The notes: a model not told the origin generated them from the sequence alone. A stretch of 64,000 nucleotides of DNA from Antiaris toxicaria (GCA_035233585.1 CP141154.1:84200501-84264500); one strand, 5' to 3'; positions 12,241-25,718 are shown, numbered from the stretch's first letter. A program made the numbers and translations.

Positions 12241-15200
12241 TGTGGCGGCCCGCCCCTCGTAGATATCATACAACACTATTATAGTTGAGCTTTATCGCTA
12301 ACTGCGATAGATTGTACTCTCATGGGTCGCCGGCTTATCTCTCTCAATTTTTAAATCATGACGTTTTTTTGAGAAAATTTTTTTTTCTCTTTAAACATCA
12401 TGTAAACATTTCCCACTATTTACTTTGTTGACAAATACAAAGTAATTTACATATTACAATACTTTCGTAAAATATATGATATTACAAAAGACTATTTCTT
12501 TTTTTTTTCTTTCCTTTTTTTTTTATCGCTCAGCGGAAAGACTCTGGCAGGACCATATCCCTCGCCCAGTTATCCGATTTGACACGCGCCATCCCGTCCG
12601 CATCCAGTCAAACAAGCTACTGAGCTGGTCGCTTACCTGCAACATTAGCAAAAATGGTGAGCTACAGGCTCAGTAAGTTCAAACATGCAAGAAATAAAAT
12701 TTCCATGAATAGTACTATTCATCGTGAATAGTATCGTTGATCACTATTCATAAGTGAATAGTAACTTTGACCACTATTCATACGTGAATAGTAACTTTGA
12801 CCACAACACAGTGTCACAACAGTACATCTACCGTGATGTTAGTACTCTCACTAAACTGTCTTATGCTCAATTATGGCATAGTTTCAGTTTTAGGTAATTA
12901 TCTTTGCTTATGTTCTGGTTTTGAGCTCAGGTTGGCAGTACCATTTAAGTGCGCATGACTGGAAGCGGTACATTAGTGCTGACCTCCACAGCCTTAATCT
13001 CATAGCCCCGAAGGCAAAATTTTATATGACTGGGAGTGGTACATCAGTGCTGACCTCCACAGCCTTAATCTCATAGCCCCGTAGGCAAAAGTACCTCCCT
13101 GTACGGAAGGCTGGTACGCCAGAAAGTGGTTTCATTACCGACTTTTTAAAATTCTAACCCGGTGACTTCACATTGTCCCGTGGTTAGGAATGGTTCACAT
13201 TTTAATTTTAGGTGAGTGAGTTTCATTAACCTCGCTCTAGTGCCCGAAGCACAATTAACAATGTGTCCATTCTCAATAGTGCCCGTAGCACATTACGTCT
13301 CTCTCTCTACTCTATAATAGTGCCCGTAGCACATATGTACCTAACTTATAATTAGTACATCAAAGTTAGCAACAATAATGCTATATGTTGCAGACAGGTA
13401 AATGTCTGAACTTACCTTATCAGTCTCTTCTCTTTTTCTCTCGTGGATCTTTGATCGCCCTCCTTGTAGGTCGATTTTTTGGATCCTACAGACAAAACTT
13501 TGTCTGTTAATTTCATTTCCATTTATAGTTTTTATTTTTCATTTAAAAGCTTAAATAAAACCTATTTATAACTTTTTAGGATTTATTTATCATATTCCCC
13601 ATTTTTCTCAACTTTTGTAAAATTACAATTTTGCCCCTGTATTTTAGCAAAATTACAATTTTACCCCTATATTTTGGCAAAATTACAATTTTTCCCCTGA
13701 CGGAAATTTTCCCGATCCAGACTGCATTTTTGGCTCTCAGGAACTTTTCTGACTCTTTTCTAATCATTACCCGGTTCATTTCTATTTTATTTCCACTTTT
13801 TACTTTCCCGAACCTAGGGAAGCACTATTCCGACCCCTACGTCGGTTTAGCGATTTTCTATCATTTCGGAGCCTCAAATGGACGTTTCACTAGTATTTAA
13901 AACGTTCATCTAGACATTTCCGACCTAGGTCTCCGAGGCTCGGATTTTCCGTTCCCGACTCGGACCTTTATTTCATTTCCAAAAACGCCCCCCCCCTCGG
14001 GGTCAGTTTTTCAATTTCACTCGCGTTTTATATTTTTAAGGGGACGGGTTACTATTCACGAACCACCCGTTAGGTTTTCCTTATCAAATTTTCCGTTAGC
14101 GACTCGGGTTTCCGACCCGACCCTAAACGTTTTATTTTTATTTCCATTTTACCCCAAATGCTGTTTTCGAAATTTCGGCAGCATTTCGGCGTAATTTTAA
14201 GGCTACCGACGTTAGGTACACCTCGAACCATATGTACCTGCCACGTACTATACCACAAAAGCTCACAAAATTTTAACTCACAAACTTTTACATAAAAGCT
14301 CACAAAATTCCAATTTGTATTTTAACCCACATTACACAAAATTTTTTCCATTTTCATCCTTAGTTTTTTTGGCCACGGTTTTGACAATCAAAACCTAACC
14401 AAAACTTCTCAAATTTTCACCAAATCTTAGGCTATTAAATGTCATTTTCTCCACACATTTTCAAGCCCATTTTCATTGCATTTTTCAACAATTTTCCTAG
14501 GGTTTTTACCATATATAACCCACGGCCTCATTAAGGGAAACTTATCCCAAATTTTTCTTTTCTTGCTTTCATTCACAATTTCATCGTTTATATTATAAAA
14601 TGTATGATTCCAATTAACCAAACATCAAGTAAACCATGAAAATTTTCTTCCAAACCCTTGTTACCCCACGGCCACATTAGGGTAGTTCACACCAAAATAT
14701 TTTTTCAAGCTTTTCATAATGCAAACCATGCTTTATTCTTAACAAAATTTAAATTGAAAGCATGTTAACAATTAAACCACAAAAATTTCTCATTGCTTAC
14801 TCTTGGTAACCCACGGTTTTACCCTTGGAAAACCAACAAAATTTTGGTTTTTCTTTAAACCAATTACATGGTTTTCTTCCTAATTACACCCTTAACAAAA
14901 CCCAAACACCAAATCAATGAAAACAACCAAAATTTTTCCATCTTTTTTTTCACTATTCATCACACGATTTTCTTGAAAAAAAAACCAAGAAAAAGTTTAA
15001 TCCAAGGGGAGTTACCTTGTTCACTTGCTTCCTTTGTCTTCAAGGAATGCTTTGACACCAATTTTGTGAAAGAAATTTGGAGAAATCACTTGTCTCTCTC
15101 TTGGTTCCTCACGGCTCCACCAAGTAAAATGACTTAGAATTTTTTGTTCTTCGGTTTTTGGCTTTGAAAATGGTCTCGGCCTTTTGTTCCCAAAAGTGGC

Positions 15201-15830
15201 CGACTTATGCATGAAACAAGCCAATTAATTTGGCTACCAACCAATCACATTTCACCACCTTTCAACACTAATTCTTTCCATCATTTTCAAAAAATCAAAA
15301 TGGTGAATTTTGGCCAAATCTTGGCCTTTAGATCTAAAAACAAATGAATCATGGCCATTAATGCTACCAACCACCATTTTCTTCCTATTTATTAAAGGGA
15401 TTTATGATGTCATAAATGCTAAAGCAAAAGTTGACTTTGACTTTCACTATTCACATTAATTCGACTACTTTTTGACCGATACCGGTTCGAGCCGAAATTT
15501 TCCTGAAATCGTCCCGGCGTGTTCCTGAGGTCTCCTGTGCAATCGGATCAATTTAAACTGCTTCCGTTTGATCAAAATTAATCCCAGAAGTTTTTCGTCT
15601 TTTATCGTCCCGGTTAGGGTTTTCAATGCCGGTTTTGGCACCGTTTCACCCGTTTCAATTCAGCGAATTTTTCCAACACTGAATTTTTACTCGTCAGTAT
15701 TGTTAGAACATTTTCATATATTCTAAACAATATAAATACATTTATTTCACTCTTTAAATAGTACAAATTGTTATATACATACATTTGTACATTTTCATCC
15801 GAGAATTGCCTGAATTTCCCGGTTGTCACA
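12241..15830 (-). repeat. Gypsy-2 3' LTR (3,590 bp)
   Basis: On the + strand it starts TGTGGCGGCCCGCCC and ends GGTTGTCACA, and it is nearly identical to 22122-25718. It contains three approximately 30-bp units with GTGAATAGTA...TTGACCACTATTCA at about 12712-12805, a duplicated 'CTTAATCTCATAGCCCCG' block (about 12955-13090) and repeated TGCCCGTAGCAC elements (about 13230-13335). The LTR hairpin seen in the other three LTRs of this family is disrupted here at about 14265-14305. Confidence 0.92.
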
Positions 15831-15843
15831 TTTACCCCTCCTT
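15831..15843 (-). promoter_or_regulatory. Gypsy-2 polypurine tract
   Basis: Read on the minus strand this is AAGGAGGGGTAAA, directly abutting the TGTGACA start of the 3' LTR. It is the expected primer site for plus-strand DNA synthesis. Confidence 0.85.
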
Positions 15844-15865
15844 ATAAAATTTTCGTCCTCGAAAA

Positions 15866-18800
15866 TTAGAACAAGTGGGGGTATAAACTCCTCATCTCGT
15901 CTTCTCGTTCCCACGTAACTTCTTCAATGTTGTGATTTTTCCACAGAATCTTCACTAGTGGGATTGTCTTATTCCTCAGTACTTTCTCTTCACGAGCTAG
16001 TACTCGAATAGGTTGTTCCTCGTATGTCAAATCCTCATGGATTTGAATAGGCTCATGCTTCAACACATAGGACGGATCTGGTATATATTTTCTTAGCATC
16101 GACACATGAAATACATTATGCACTGCCAACAATTCTGGAGGTAACGCTAATCTGTAAGCGACCTTTCCAATGCGTTCGATAATTTCATAAGGTCCAATAT
16201 ATCTTGGACTAAGTTTCCCCTTCTTACCGAAACGCATAATCCCCTTCATAGGTGATACTTTGAGAAACACGAAGTCTCCTTCATCAAACTCTAAGGATCT
16301 CCGCCTCTTGTCCGCATAACTCTTTTGTCGGCTTTATGCAATTTTCATTTGTCGCTGAATTCTAGCAACTGCTTCGGAAGTCTCTTTTATGAAATCCGTC
16401 TTATGCAACTGCTTCTCTCGCAAATCGTACCAGTGTAATGGTGATCTGCATTTCTGTCCATACAAAGCCTCATAAGGTGCCATACCTATAGAAGCTTGGT
16501 AACTATTATTGTACGAGAATTCAATTAATGATAACTTCTCGTTCCAATTTCCCATAAAATCCATAACACAAGCTCGAAGCATGTCCTCTAACATCTGAAT
16601 TGTCCGCTCCGACTGTCCGTCTGTTTGAGGATGGAATGCCGTACTGAGTCTCAATTCAGTACCCATGGCCTCTTGCACACACTTCCAGAAATTCGAAGTG
16701 AACCGTGCATCACGATCTGATACAATGGATTTTGGTACTCCATGTAATCTGACGACATGAATTACATATAACTGAGCAAACTTTTCCAATGAAAAAGTCA
16801 TCTTGACAGCTATAAACTGTGCCGTCTTGATCAGTTTATCCATAATAACCCAAATGGCATCATAACCTTCTCGGGTTTTTGGGAGTCCCACTACAAAATC
16901 CATCGTAATGTGTTCCCATTTCCATTCAGGAATCTCCAACGGTTCCAATCTTCCTGCTGGATGTTTATATTCCGCTTTGATTCTCTGACAAGTCATGCAT
17001 CTGCTCACGAATTTCGCTATATCGTTCTTCATCCCTTTCCACCAGAATTGTAACTTTAAGTCCTGATACATCTTGCTAGCTCCGGGATGAACCGAATATG
17101 GTGTCTCATGGGCTTCTGACATGATCCGTCTTCTAAGTTCTTCATCAGTTGGAACATTTATCCTCCCTTGATAGAGGATCATTCCATCCTTGGAAATTCC
17201 TTCTTGAGAACTTGTCATTGTTGGATCTCGCCTCTGAGCTTCCTTTATATCCTCAAATAGCGATGATTTTACTTGAAGTGCAGCTAGTCTTCCAGATATC
17301 AGCTCCAGATTCAAAGAATTTATCTCTTGCTGCAATGGCTTCGGAAGCCTGTTTATTGGTAGCTGGTGCGATATGGTAGACTTTCTACTTAAAGCATCCG
17401 CTACACGATTGGCCTTTCCTGGATGGTATAGGATTTCACAATCATAATCCTTCACCAGTTCCAACCATCGTCTTTGCCGCATATTGAGCTCCTTTTGCGT
17501 GAAGAAATACTTCAGACTTTGGTGATCAGTGAAAATCTGACACTGAGCTCCATAGAGATAGTGTCGCCAAATTTTAAGTGCGAACACTACTGCAGCAAGT
17601 TCAAGGTCATACGTAGGGTAATTCCTTTCATGATCCTTTAATTGACGGGAAGCATAGGCAATCACCTTGCCGCCTTGCATTAGGACTGCTCCCAATCCTA
17701 TTTTAGATGCATCACTGTAGATCACAAACTTCTCCCCTTCAGTGGGAAGCATAAGGATTGGTGCGCTTGTCAGCCGTCTCTTTAATTCCTGGAAGCTTCT
17801 TTCGCATTCCGTAGTCCACTCGTACTTCCTTTCTTTGCGTGTAAGAGCAGTAAGAGGTGCAGCTAATCGTGCAAATCCCTCTACAAATCACCGATAATAA
17901 CCAGCTAGCCCCAAGAAACTGCGTATTTCCATCACACTCTTGGGTGCAGGCCACTGGTTAATTGCCTCTACTTTTGCCGGATCTACAGCAATACCTTCCT
18001 GGGATACAACATGTCCGAGGAAATGTACTTTGTCCAGCCAAAACTCACATTTTGAGAATTTGGCATATAGTTGATGCTTCCTTATCGTATTCAGCACGAT
18101 CCTCAGATGCTCCTTGTGCTCCTCATGACTCTTCGAGTATATAAGAATGTCATCAATGAATACAATGACAAACTTATCCAAATACTCTTTAAAAATTCTG
18201 TTCATCAAGTCCATGAACGCTGCTGGCGCATTTGTTAATGCAAATGGCATCACAAGAAACTCGTAGTGACCATAACGAGTCCTAAACGCCGTCTTAGGAA
18301 TATCACTTTCTTTAATTCTCAGCTGGTGATATCCTGATCGTAAGTCGATCTTGGAAAATACCGCCTGTGCCCTTTAACTGGTCGAATAGGTCATCAATTC
18401 TAGGTAACGGATACCTATTTTTGATCGTAACCTTATTCAACTCCCGGTAATCAATGCACAACCGGAATGTTCCATCCTTTTTTTTGACGAATAACACAGG
18501 TGCACCCCATGGAGAAAAACTCAGCCTGATGAATCCTTTATCCAAAATCTCCTTCAGTTGTACCTGCAGCTCCTTTAACTCCACTGGAGCCATGCGGTAT
18601 GGTGCTTTGGAAATAGGTGCTGTTCCAGACATCAACTCAATTTTGAACGAGATTTCTCTCTCTAGAGGTGTCCCTGGTAACTCTTCCGAAAATACGTCAA
18701 GAAATTCATTAACAACGGGAACGTCTTCAGGTCGAAGCTTCTGTTCCTCTATAGTGTCCACCACATATGCCAGATATCCCATGCAACCACTGGCTATCAG

Positions 18801-20504
18801 CTTGCTTGCTCTCAGCGAACTGATCATCATCTTCCCGGGTTTTCGAGAAGTGTCGACATACTCGAAACTCTCTTCTTCCTCGGGTTGGAATACTATCTTT
18901 CGATTTTGGCACTCGATCGTAGCTTGGTATTTCCCTAGGAAATCCATGCCTAGAATCACATCGTAATCCATGATCTTCATTACGATCAACTCCGCATATA
19001 GTTCCCTATTTGCCACATATACTGGTACATGAGGTGGCCAGTGCTTGGACAACAATACTTCCCCAGAGGGTAAAGCTGTCTTAAATACCCTTCCCATATG
19101 GTCCTTAGGAAGTCCTATCTTGTCAGCAAATGCATAAGAAACAAAAGAATGCGTAGCACCGGAATCGAATAATACAGAGGCTACATGAGTAGCGATAGTG
19201 AGCTGACCTATTACTACGTTCAATGTTCCTGCCTCTGCATCCTCTTTGCTGTAGGCCATCACACGAGCATCACCACGTGGCACACGCTCCTGGCGTTGCG
19301 GCCTTACTGGTGACTCTTCAACTCTGGCCTGAAGGGAATGAGCTTGTGGGTGTGTCTGGTGCGGTTGGGAAGTGCCTTGTCCACTCTGCCTATTTGGACA
19401 GTTTCTGGCGTAATGGCCTTCCTTTCCACATTCATAGCAAACAAGTGGCCCAAATCTACATTGCCCAGAATGTCTTTTCCAGCATGTAGGACAATTTTGC
19501 ACATTGGATTCTGCATTCCCAGCTGTTCTCTGCTGCTGGTTTCGATTATTTCCCTGGCGATTCCCAGAAAAATTGCCTTTTCTCTTATTTTACTGGGATC
19601 CTTGATTATTGCCCTGGCTTGGTTTAGCATTCTGACTTGGCTTGCTCGATTGACCAGCTTGTGTAGACTTCGCCAAAGCTCTCTCCTTCTTCTTGGCCTC
19701 CCAGTGTTTCTCTCTTTCCTCTTTCTGTCGGGCTACATGAAACTCAGCTCTGATGGCCCGACTCACACTATCTGCTACAGAAGTAGGTGGTACTTGTCCA
19801 GTGTCTACTAACGCAGCAATTTCTGGCCTGAACATCCCGATCATTTTCTGTATTTTCTCCCTCTCAGTAGGGACTACATAAGGGCATAAATGGGATAACT
19901 GGTTGAACTTTCGGCAAACTTCGCTTACCGACATATTTCCTTGTGTCAATTCTGAGAACTCTTTCTGTTGTTGTCTCAGAGATGCAGGGTCGTAATATTT
20001 CTAGTTAAATTCTTCCAGAAATTCCGCCCAACTCATGGTAGACACGTCTCTTCTCATTCATACAGTGTCCCACCAAAAACGAGCATCTTTTCTCAGCACA
20101 AAAGACGCACATGCAACCTTCTCCCGGTCGGTTAGGTTCATGAATTCCATGATCACTTGTAATGACGACAACCAGTCTTCAGCCTTTAGAGGATTTGTAG
20201 ACCCTTCAAATTCTGGCGGCCTCATATGCCTGAATCTTTCATAGAGGGGTTCCAGATTTAAAACCGGTTGTGGTTCAGGAACTCTCTCATTTACAGTAGT
20301 TGGAGGGATAACTGGATCTACCTCAACTTGTTGTTCTACTTGGGTACCCTCAGAGCCTTGTCTCTGTTCTAACTCCTCTACCCGTCACCTCAGATTAGCA
20401 TTTTCTTGCATCTGAGCTTCTAGCAGAGCTTGTATCTGATCCAGTCTCTCCATAACATTAGGACGTCACTCTCGTCCCTCTGGTCGATTACACAAATCCA
20501 CCAT
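15866..20504 (-). pseudogene. gag-pol: Gypsy-2 gag-pol polyprotein, broken
   Basis: Starts with MVDL at 20504. The order is: gag with a coiled-coil N-terminus and a retrotransposon gag core, zinc knuckle CYECGKEGHYARNC (about 19400-19445), aspartic protease LFDSGATHSF (about 19160), reverse transcriptase with FIDD (18149-18154), RNase H (SDASKIGLGAVLMQ, about 17720), integrase with the HHCC zinc region (RCMTCQ) and a D-D-E core (MDFVVGL, VSDRDARF, TDGQSER), and a chromodomain-like tail ending at TAA 15866-15868. Lesions include TGA at 20466-20468, 20385-20387 and 20058-20060, TAG at 20001-20003, TAA at 19590-19592, a frameshift near 18363, TGA at 17888-17890 and TAA at 16334-16336. Most are C-to-T changes of CGA, CAG or CAA codons relative to Gypsy-1. 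The protein would copy and integrate the element. Confidence 0.92.
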
Positions 20505-20796
20505 CTTGCCTATTGTCCTATTATGGCACAATAATTCACCGTTAGCCTTTCTATAACCATATTCGTAAAATCATATCAATTCATGAAATTTAGGGTAATG
20601 TAAAGCCACATCATTGTAACACATCATCGTACAACATATAATCATTTTGATATTACATTCATAGCAAAACATTTATATGTCATACATAATCATCACCAGT
20701 CATATATACATCGGCCATTTTATACATCCTGGCCACACGTCTATACAAAAGAGCTTTTCTCTCTAAGCTACTTATGTACATGTATGCTTCTACTGA
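20505..20796 (-). other. Gypsy-2 spacer between ORF1 and gag
   Basis: 292 bp between the ORF1 stop and the gag start, AT-rich and without an ORF. Gypsy-1 has a spacer of the same length (39684-39975) with near-identical sequence, so it is a fixed part of the family. A promoter or splice acceptor for gag could lie here, but none is clear. Confidence 0.6.
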
Positions 20797-21870
20797 TCAC
20801 GCATCCCCTGTGTCTGGGACTAGAGGATATTCTTCTGGATCCTCATCATCATCAGGATCATCTGAATCGTCACCGCCCCTAGGCAATGCTCCCTGTCCTG
20901 AGTCATCACCTCTTCGTGGTCTAGACGGTCCAGCCTCATGATCATTCATCATTCTTCTCGGTCCGAAGATGCGTGCGAACATCTCATCTTGACCCAGTGT
21001 CTCTCGTCGACTCTGTGTCAAATGCTCGATCAGAATCTCTCTCTCGATCGTCCTGATCGTCACCACAAACTCTTGGAGCGTCGGAGGAAATAGCTTGATT
21101 ACCCTCTGTCTCAACTCCATGGGTAAGCCTCTCCAGAACAGCTCACAACAGTTTACTTCCGTGAGGTTGGGCAACAGACATCTTCTCCTAATGGTCTCCT
21201 CAAATCGTGCTGCGTAAGACATCACCGTCTCACCAGACAACATGACCATCCTCTCAGTCTGGAGAATGTAGTCCCTAACCTCATCAAATCCAGGATACGC
21301 AGGTGTATCAGCCTCTCGTCTCTCTGGAGGTGCTGGAGCAGGCGCCGGATCCCTAGGCGGAAACTGATCAGCCAATCGCTGACAGAACTCAGCCCAACTG
21401 AATCCTAATAAAATCTCCTGGTCGCAATACTGCCAAAATACTCGAGCATCTCCCTGAAACATACTGACGGCCAGCTGGATCCACATATCTCGATCAATGT
21501 CGCGTATCACCATAATCCTCTCGATGGCATGGAGCCAGTCCTTCGCCTCCATCGACTGTCGTCCACCGTCAAACATAGGAGGACTGCTAGCTCGAAATGC
21601 CTGTACTGCCCGAGCCGAAACTCTCACCCCAATATGTTGGCGTCCACCAACAACTGGAATGTCCACTACTATAGGTGGATGAACTATCGGTCGTGGCTGT
21701 ACTACATCTATTGGCGCTAGTGCTGGTGCTGGTACCGGAGGTCTCTCGGGCACCGGGGGTCTGATTACCTATCGTTGGGAAATAGACGGCCTCACAATAG
21801 GTCGCGTCCATACCCGTAATAGCCCTCTCGGTCGTGGTTGCGGTGGTCTTACATAAGGGGGTCTGGTCAT
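20797..21870 (-). pseudogene. Gypsy-2 ORF1: extra gag-like protein, one stop
   Basis: Same length (357 codons plus stop) and frame as the intact Gypsy-1 ORF1 at 38610-39683. A TAG at 21769-21771 interrupts it after about 33 codons; an internal Met at 21753 reopens 318 residues. The remainder carries the gag-like core (SPPMFDGG, KDWLHAIERIM, FSWAEFCQRLADQFPP, VMSYAARFEETIRRR) and an acidic C-terminus (DDSDDPDDDEDPEEYP). There is no zinc knuckle and no protease. It precedes the true gag by 292 bp. The function is unknown; the resemblance to the retrotransposon gag core is by motif spacing. Confidence 0.75.
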
Positions 21871-21990
21871 CTTGCTACCTATAAAATAATTATTTTCATA
21901 TAAGAAAATAATTAACTAAACTTAAGTAAACTACTTACTTGGATAGCGGTGCAGGATGTGCGAAGTGTCAAATCAGGATATGGTCAACCT

Positions 21991-22121
21991 GCTCTGATAT
22001 ACCAACTGTGGCGGCAGTTGGTATTCTAAACTTCACTAACCGTAAACCCGCTCTGATACCAACTGTGGCAGTAGTTGGTATTATAAACTAGACCAATCTC
22101 AAACCTTGCTCTGATACCAAC
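21991..22121 (-). repeat. Gypsy-2 tandem primer-binding-site array (3 copies)
   Basis: On the minus strand TGGTATCAGAGC, which fits plant initiator tRNA-Met, occurs at 22119-22108 (2 bp from the LTR) and again at 22061-22050. A third copy with a 2-bp TA insertion lies at 22004-21991. The period is 58 then 57 bp. Each complete unit closes with ATACCAACTG/ATACCAACTA, an inverted copy of the PBS start, followed by a CCGCCACA- or CTGCCACA-type octamer resembling the LTR end. Confidence 0.9.
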
Positions 22122-25100
22122 TGTGGCGGCCCGCCCCTCGTAGAGATCATACAACACTATTACAGTTGAGCTTTATCGCTAACTGCGATAGATTGTACTC
22201 TCATGGGTCGCCGGCTTATCTCTCTCTATTTTTAAATCATGACGTTTTTTTGAGAAATTTTTTTTTTCTCTTTAAACATCATGTAAACATTTCCCACTAT
22301 TTACTTTGTTGGCAAATACAAAGTAATTTACATATTACAGTACTTTCGTAAAATATATGATATTACAAAAGACTGTTTCTTTTTTTTTTTCATTCTTTTT
22401 TTTTTTATCGCTCAGCAGAAAGACTCTGGCAGGACCATATCCCTCGCCCAATTATCCGATTTGACACGCGCCATCCCGTCCGCATCCAGTCAAACAAGCT
22501 ACTGAGCTGGTCGCTTACCTGCAACATTAGCAAAAATGGTGAGCTACAGGCTCAGTAAGTTCAAACATGCAAGAAATAAAATTTCTATGAATAATACTAT
22601 TCATCGTGAATAGTATCGTTGACCACTATTCATAGGTAAATAGTAACTTTGACCACTATTCATAAGTGAATAGTAACTTGACCACAACACAGTGTTACAA
22701 CAGTACATCTACTGCGATGTTAGTACCTCACTAAACTGTCTTATGCTCAATTATGGCATAGTTTCAGTTTTAGGTAATTATCTTTGCTTATGTTCTGGTT
22801 TTGAGCTCAGGTTGGCAGTACCATTTAAGTGCGCATGACTGGGAGCGGTACATTAGTGCTGACCTCCACAGCCTTAATCTCATAGCCCTGAAGGCAAAAT
22901 TTTATATGACTGGGAGCGGTACATCAGTGCTGACCTCCACAGCCTTAATCTCATAGCCCCGAAGGCAAAAGTACCTCCCTGTACAGAAGGCTAGTACGCC
23001 AGAAAGTGGTTTCATTACCGACTTTTTAAAATTCTAACCCGGTGACTTCACATTGTCCCGTGGTTAGGAATGGTTCACATTTTAATTTTAGGTGAGTGAG
23101 TTTCATTAACCTCGCTCTAGTGCCCGAAGCACAATTAACAATGTGTCCATTCTCAATAGTGCCCGTAGCACATTACGTCTCTCTCTCTACTCTATAATAG
23201 TGCCCGTAGCACATATGTACCTAACTTATAGTTAGTACATCAAAGTTAGCAAAAATAATGCTATATGTTGCAGACAGGTAAATTTCTGAACTTACCTAAT
23301 TAGTCTCTTCTCTTTTTCTCTCGTGGATCTTTGATCGCCCTCCTTGTAGGTCGATTTTTTGGATCCTACAATCAAAACTTTGTCTGTTAATTTCATTTCC
23401 ATTTATAGCTTTTATTTTTCATTTAAAAGCTTAACTAAAACCTATTTATAACTTTTTAGGCTTTATTTATCATTTTCCCCATTTTTCTCAACTTTTGCAA
23501 AATTACAATTTTACCCCTGTATTTTGGTAAAATTACGATTTTACACCTATATTTTGGTAAAATTACAATTTTTCCCCTAACAGAAATTTTCCCGATCCAG
23601 ACTGCATTTTTGGCTCTCAGGAACTTTTCTGACTCTTTTCTAATCATTACCGGGTTCATTTCTATTTTATTTCCACTTTTCACTTTCCCGACCCTCGGGA
23701 AGCACTATTCCGACCCCTACGTCGGTTTAGCGATTTTCTATCGTTTCGGAGCCTCAAATGGACATTTCACTAGTATTTAAAACGTTCATCTAGACATTTC
23801 CGACCTAGGTCTCCGAGGCTCGGATTTTCCGTTCCCGACGCGGACCTTTATTTCATTTCCAAAAACGCCCCCCCCTCGGGGTCGGTTTTTCAATTTCACT
23901 CGCGTTTTATATTTTTAAGGGGACGGGTTACTATTCACGAACCACCCCTTAGGTTTTCCTTATCAAATTTTCCGTTAGCGACTCGGGTTTCCGACCCGAC
24001 CCTAAACTTTTTATTTTTATTTCCATTTTACCCCAAATGCTGTTTTCGAAATTTCGGCAGCATTTCGGCGTAATTTTAAGGCTACCGGCGTTAGGTACGC
24101 CTCGAACCATATGTACCTGCCACGTACTATACCACAAGCCTGTTTTATGTAAAAGTTTTCCAAACTTTTACATAAAAGCTCACAAAACTCCAATTTGCAT
24201 TTTAACCCACATTACACAAAATTTTTTCCATTTTCATCCTTAGTTTTTTTGGCCACGGTTTTGACAATCAAAACCTAACCAAAACTTCTCAAATTTTCAC
24301 CAAATCTTAGGCTATTAAATGTCATTTTCTCCACACATTTTCAAGCCCATTTTCATTGCATTTTTCAACAATTTTCTTAGGGTTTTTACCATATATAACC
24401 CACGGCCTCATTAAGGGAAACTTATCCCAAATTTTTCTTTTCTTGCTTTCATTCACAATTTCATCGTTTACATTATAAAATGCATGATTCCAATTAACCA
24501 AACATCAAGTAAACCATGAAAATTTTCTTCCAAACCCTTGTTACCCCACGGCCACATTAGGGTTGTTCACACCAAAATATTTTTTCAAGCTTTTCATAAT
24601 GCAAACCATGCTTTATTCTTAACAAAATTTAAATTGAAAGCATGTTAACAATTAAACCACAAAAATTTCTCATTACTTACTCTTTGTAACCCACGGTTTT
24701 ACCCTTGGAAAACCAACAAAATTTTGGTTTTTCTTTAAACCAATTACATGGTTTTCTTCCTAATTACACCCTTAACAAAACCCAAATACCAAATCAATGA
24801 AAACAACCAAAATTTTTCCATCTTTTTTTTCACTATTCATCACACGGTTTTCTTGAAAGAAAAAACCAAGAAAAAGTTTAATCCAAGGGGAGTTACCTTG
24901 TTCACTTGCTTCCTTTGTCTTCAAGGAATGCTTTGACACCAATTTTGTGAAAGAAATTTGGAGAAATCACTTGTCTCTCTCTTGGTTCCTCACGGCTCCA
25001 CCAAGGAAAATGACTTAGAATTTTTTGTTCTTCGGTTTTTGGCTTTGAAAATGGTCTCGGCCTTTTGTTCCCAAAAGTGGCCGACTTATGCATGAAACAA

Positions 25101-25718
25101 GCCAATTAATTTGGCTACCAACCAATCACATTTCACCACCTTTCAACACTAATTCTTTCCATCATTTTCAAAAATTCAAAATGGTGAATTTTGGCCAAAT
25201 CTTGGCCTTTAGATCTAAAAACAAATGAATCATGGCCATTAATGCTACCAACCACCATTTTCTTCCTATTTATTAAAGGGATTTATGATGTCATAAATGC
25301 TAAAGCAAAAGTTGACTTTGACTTTCACTATTTACTATTCACATTAATTCGACTACTTTTTGACCGATACCGGTTCGAGCCGAAATTTTCCTGAAATCGT
25401 CCCGGCGTGTTCCTGAGGTCTCCTGTGCAGTCGGATCAATTTAAACTGCTTCCGTTTGATCAAAATTAATCCCGGAAGTTTTCCGTCTTATATCGTCCCG
25501 TTTAGGGTTTTCAATGCCGGTTTTGGCACCGTTTCACCCGTTTCAATTCAGCGAATTTTTCCAACACTGAATTTTTACTCGTCAGTTTTGTTAGAACATT
25601 TTCATATATTCTAAACAATATAAATATATTTATTTCACTCTTTAAATAGTACAAATTGTTATATACATACATTTGTACATTTTCATCTGAGAATTGCCTG
25701 AATTTCCCGGTTGTCACA
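22122..25718 (-). repeat. Gypsy-2 5' LTR (3,597 bp)
   Basis: Near-identical to 12241-15830. Boundaries are TGTGGCGGCC (22122) and GTTGTCACA (25718), the latter abutting the target duplication AATCA. It keeps the TTTTATGTAAAAGTTT-type hairpin at about 24144-24178, the approximately 30-bp W-box-like units (about 22610-22685) and a CTATTTATAACTTTTTAGG block (about 23440-23459), which is the reverse complement of the TATAAATA box in Gypsy-1. Confidence 0.92.

Larger units (their letters stand above)
12241..25718 (-). mobile_element. Gypsy-2: full-length Ty3/Gypsy chromovirus
   Basis: A complete 13.48 kb element on the minus strand, flanked by the perfect 5-bp duplication AATCA (12236-12240 and 25719-25723). 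In element order it holds a 5' LTR (25718-22122), a PBS array (22121-21991), a gag-like ORF1 (21870-20797), gag-pol (20504-15866), a polypurine tract (15843-15831) and a 3' LTR (15830-12241). The C-terminal chromodomain-type region and domain order RT-RNase H-integrase place it with the Tekay/Del chromoviruses; this lineage call comes from motif resemblance, not a tree. Several stops and one frameshift make it non-autonomous. Gypsy-1 is a close sister copy. Confidence 0.93.

Noticed and set aside
18454..18966. 170-residue plus-strand ORF opposite Gypsy-2 protease/RT
   Set aside because: Antisense shadow of the conserved pol frame; the equivalent strand in Gypsy-1 is broken.
15866..20504. Endogenous plant pararetrovirus as the source of the RT genes
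   Set aside because: True LTRs, target duplications, an integrase with D-D-E motifs and a chromodomain-like tail are present; pararetroviruses lack these and would show movement or coat protein domains.
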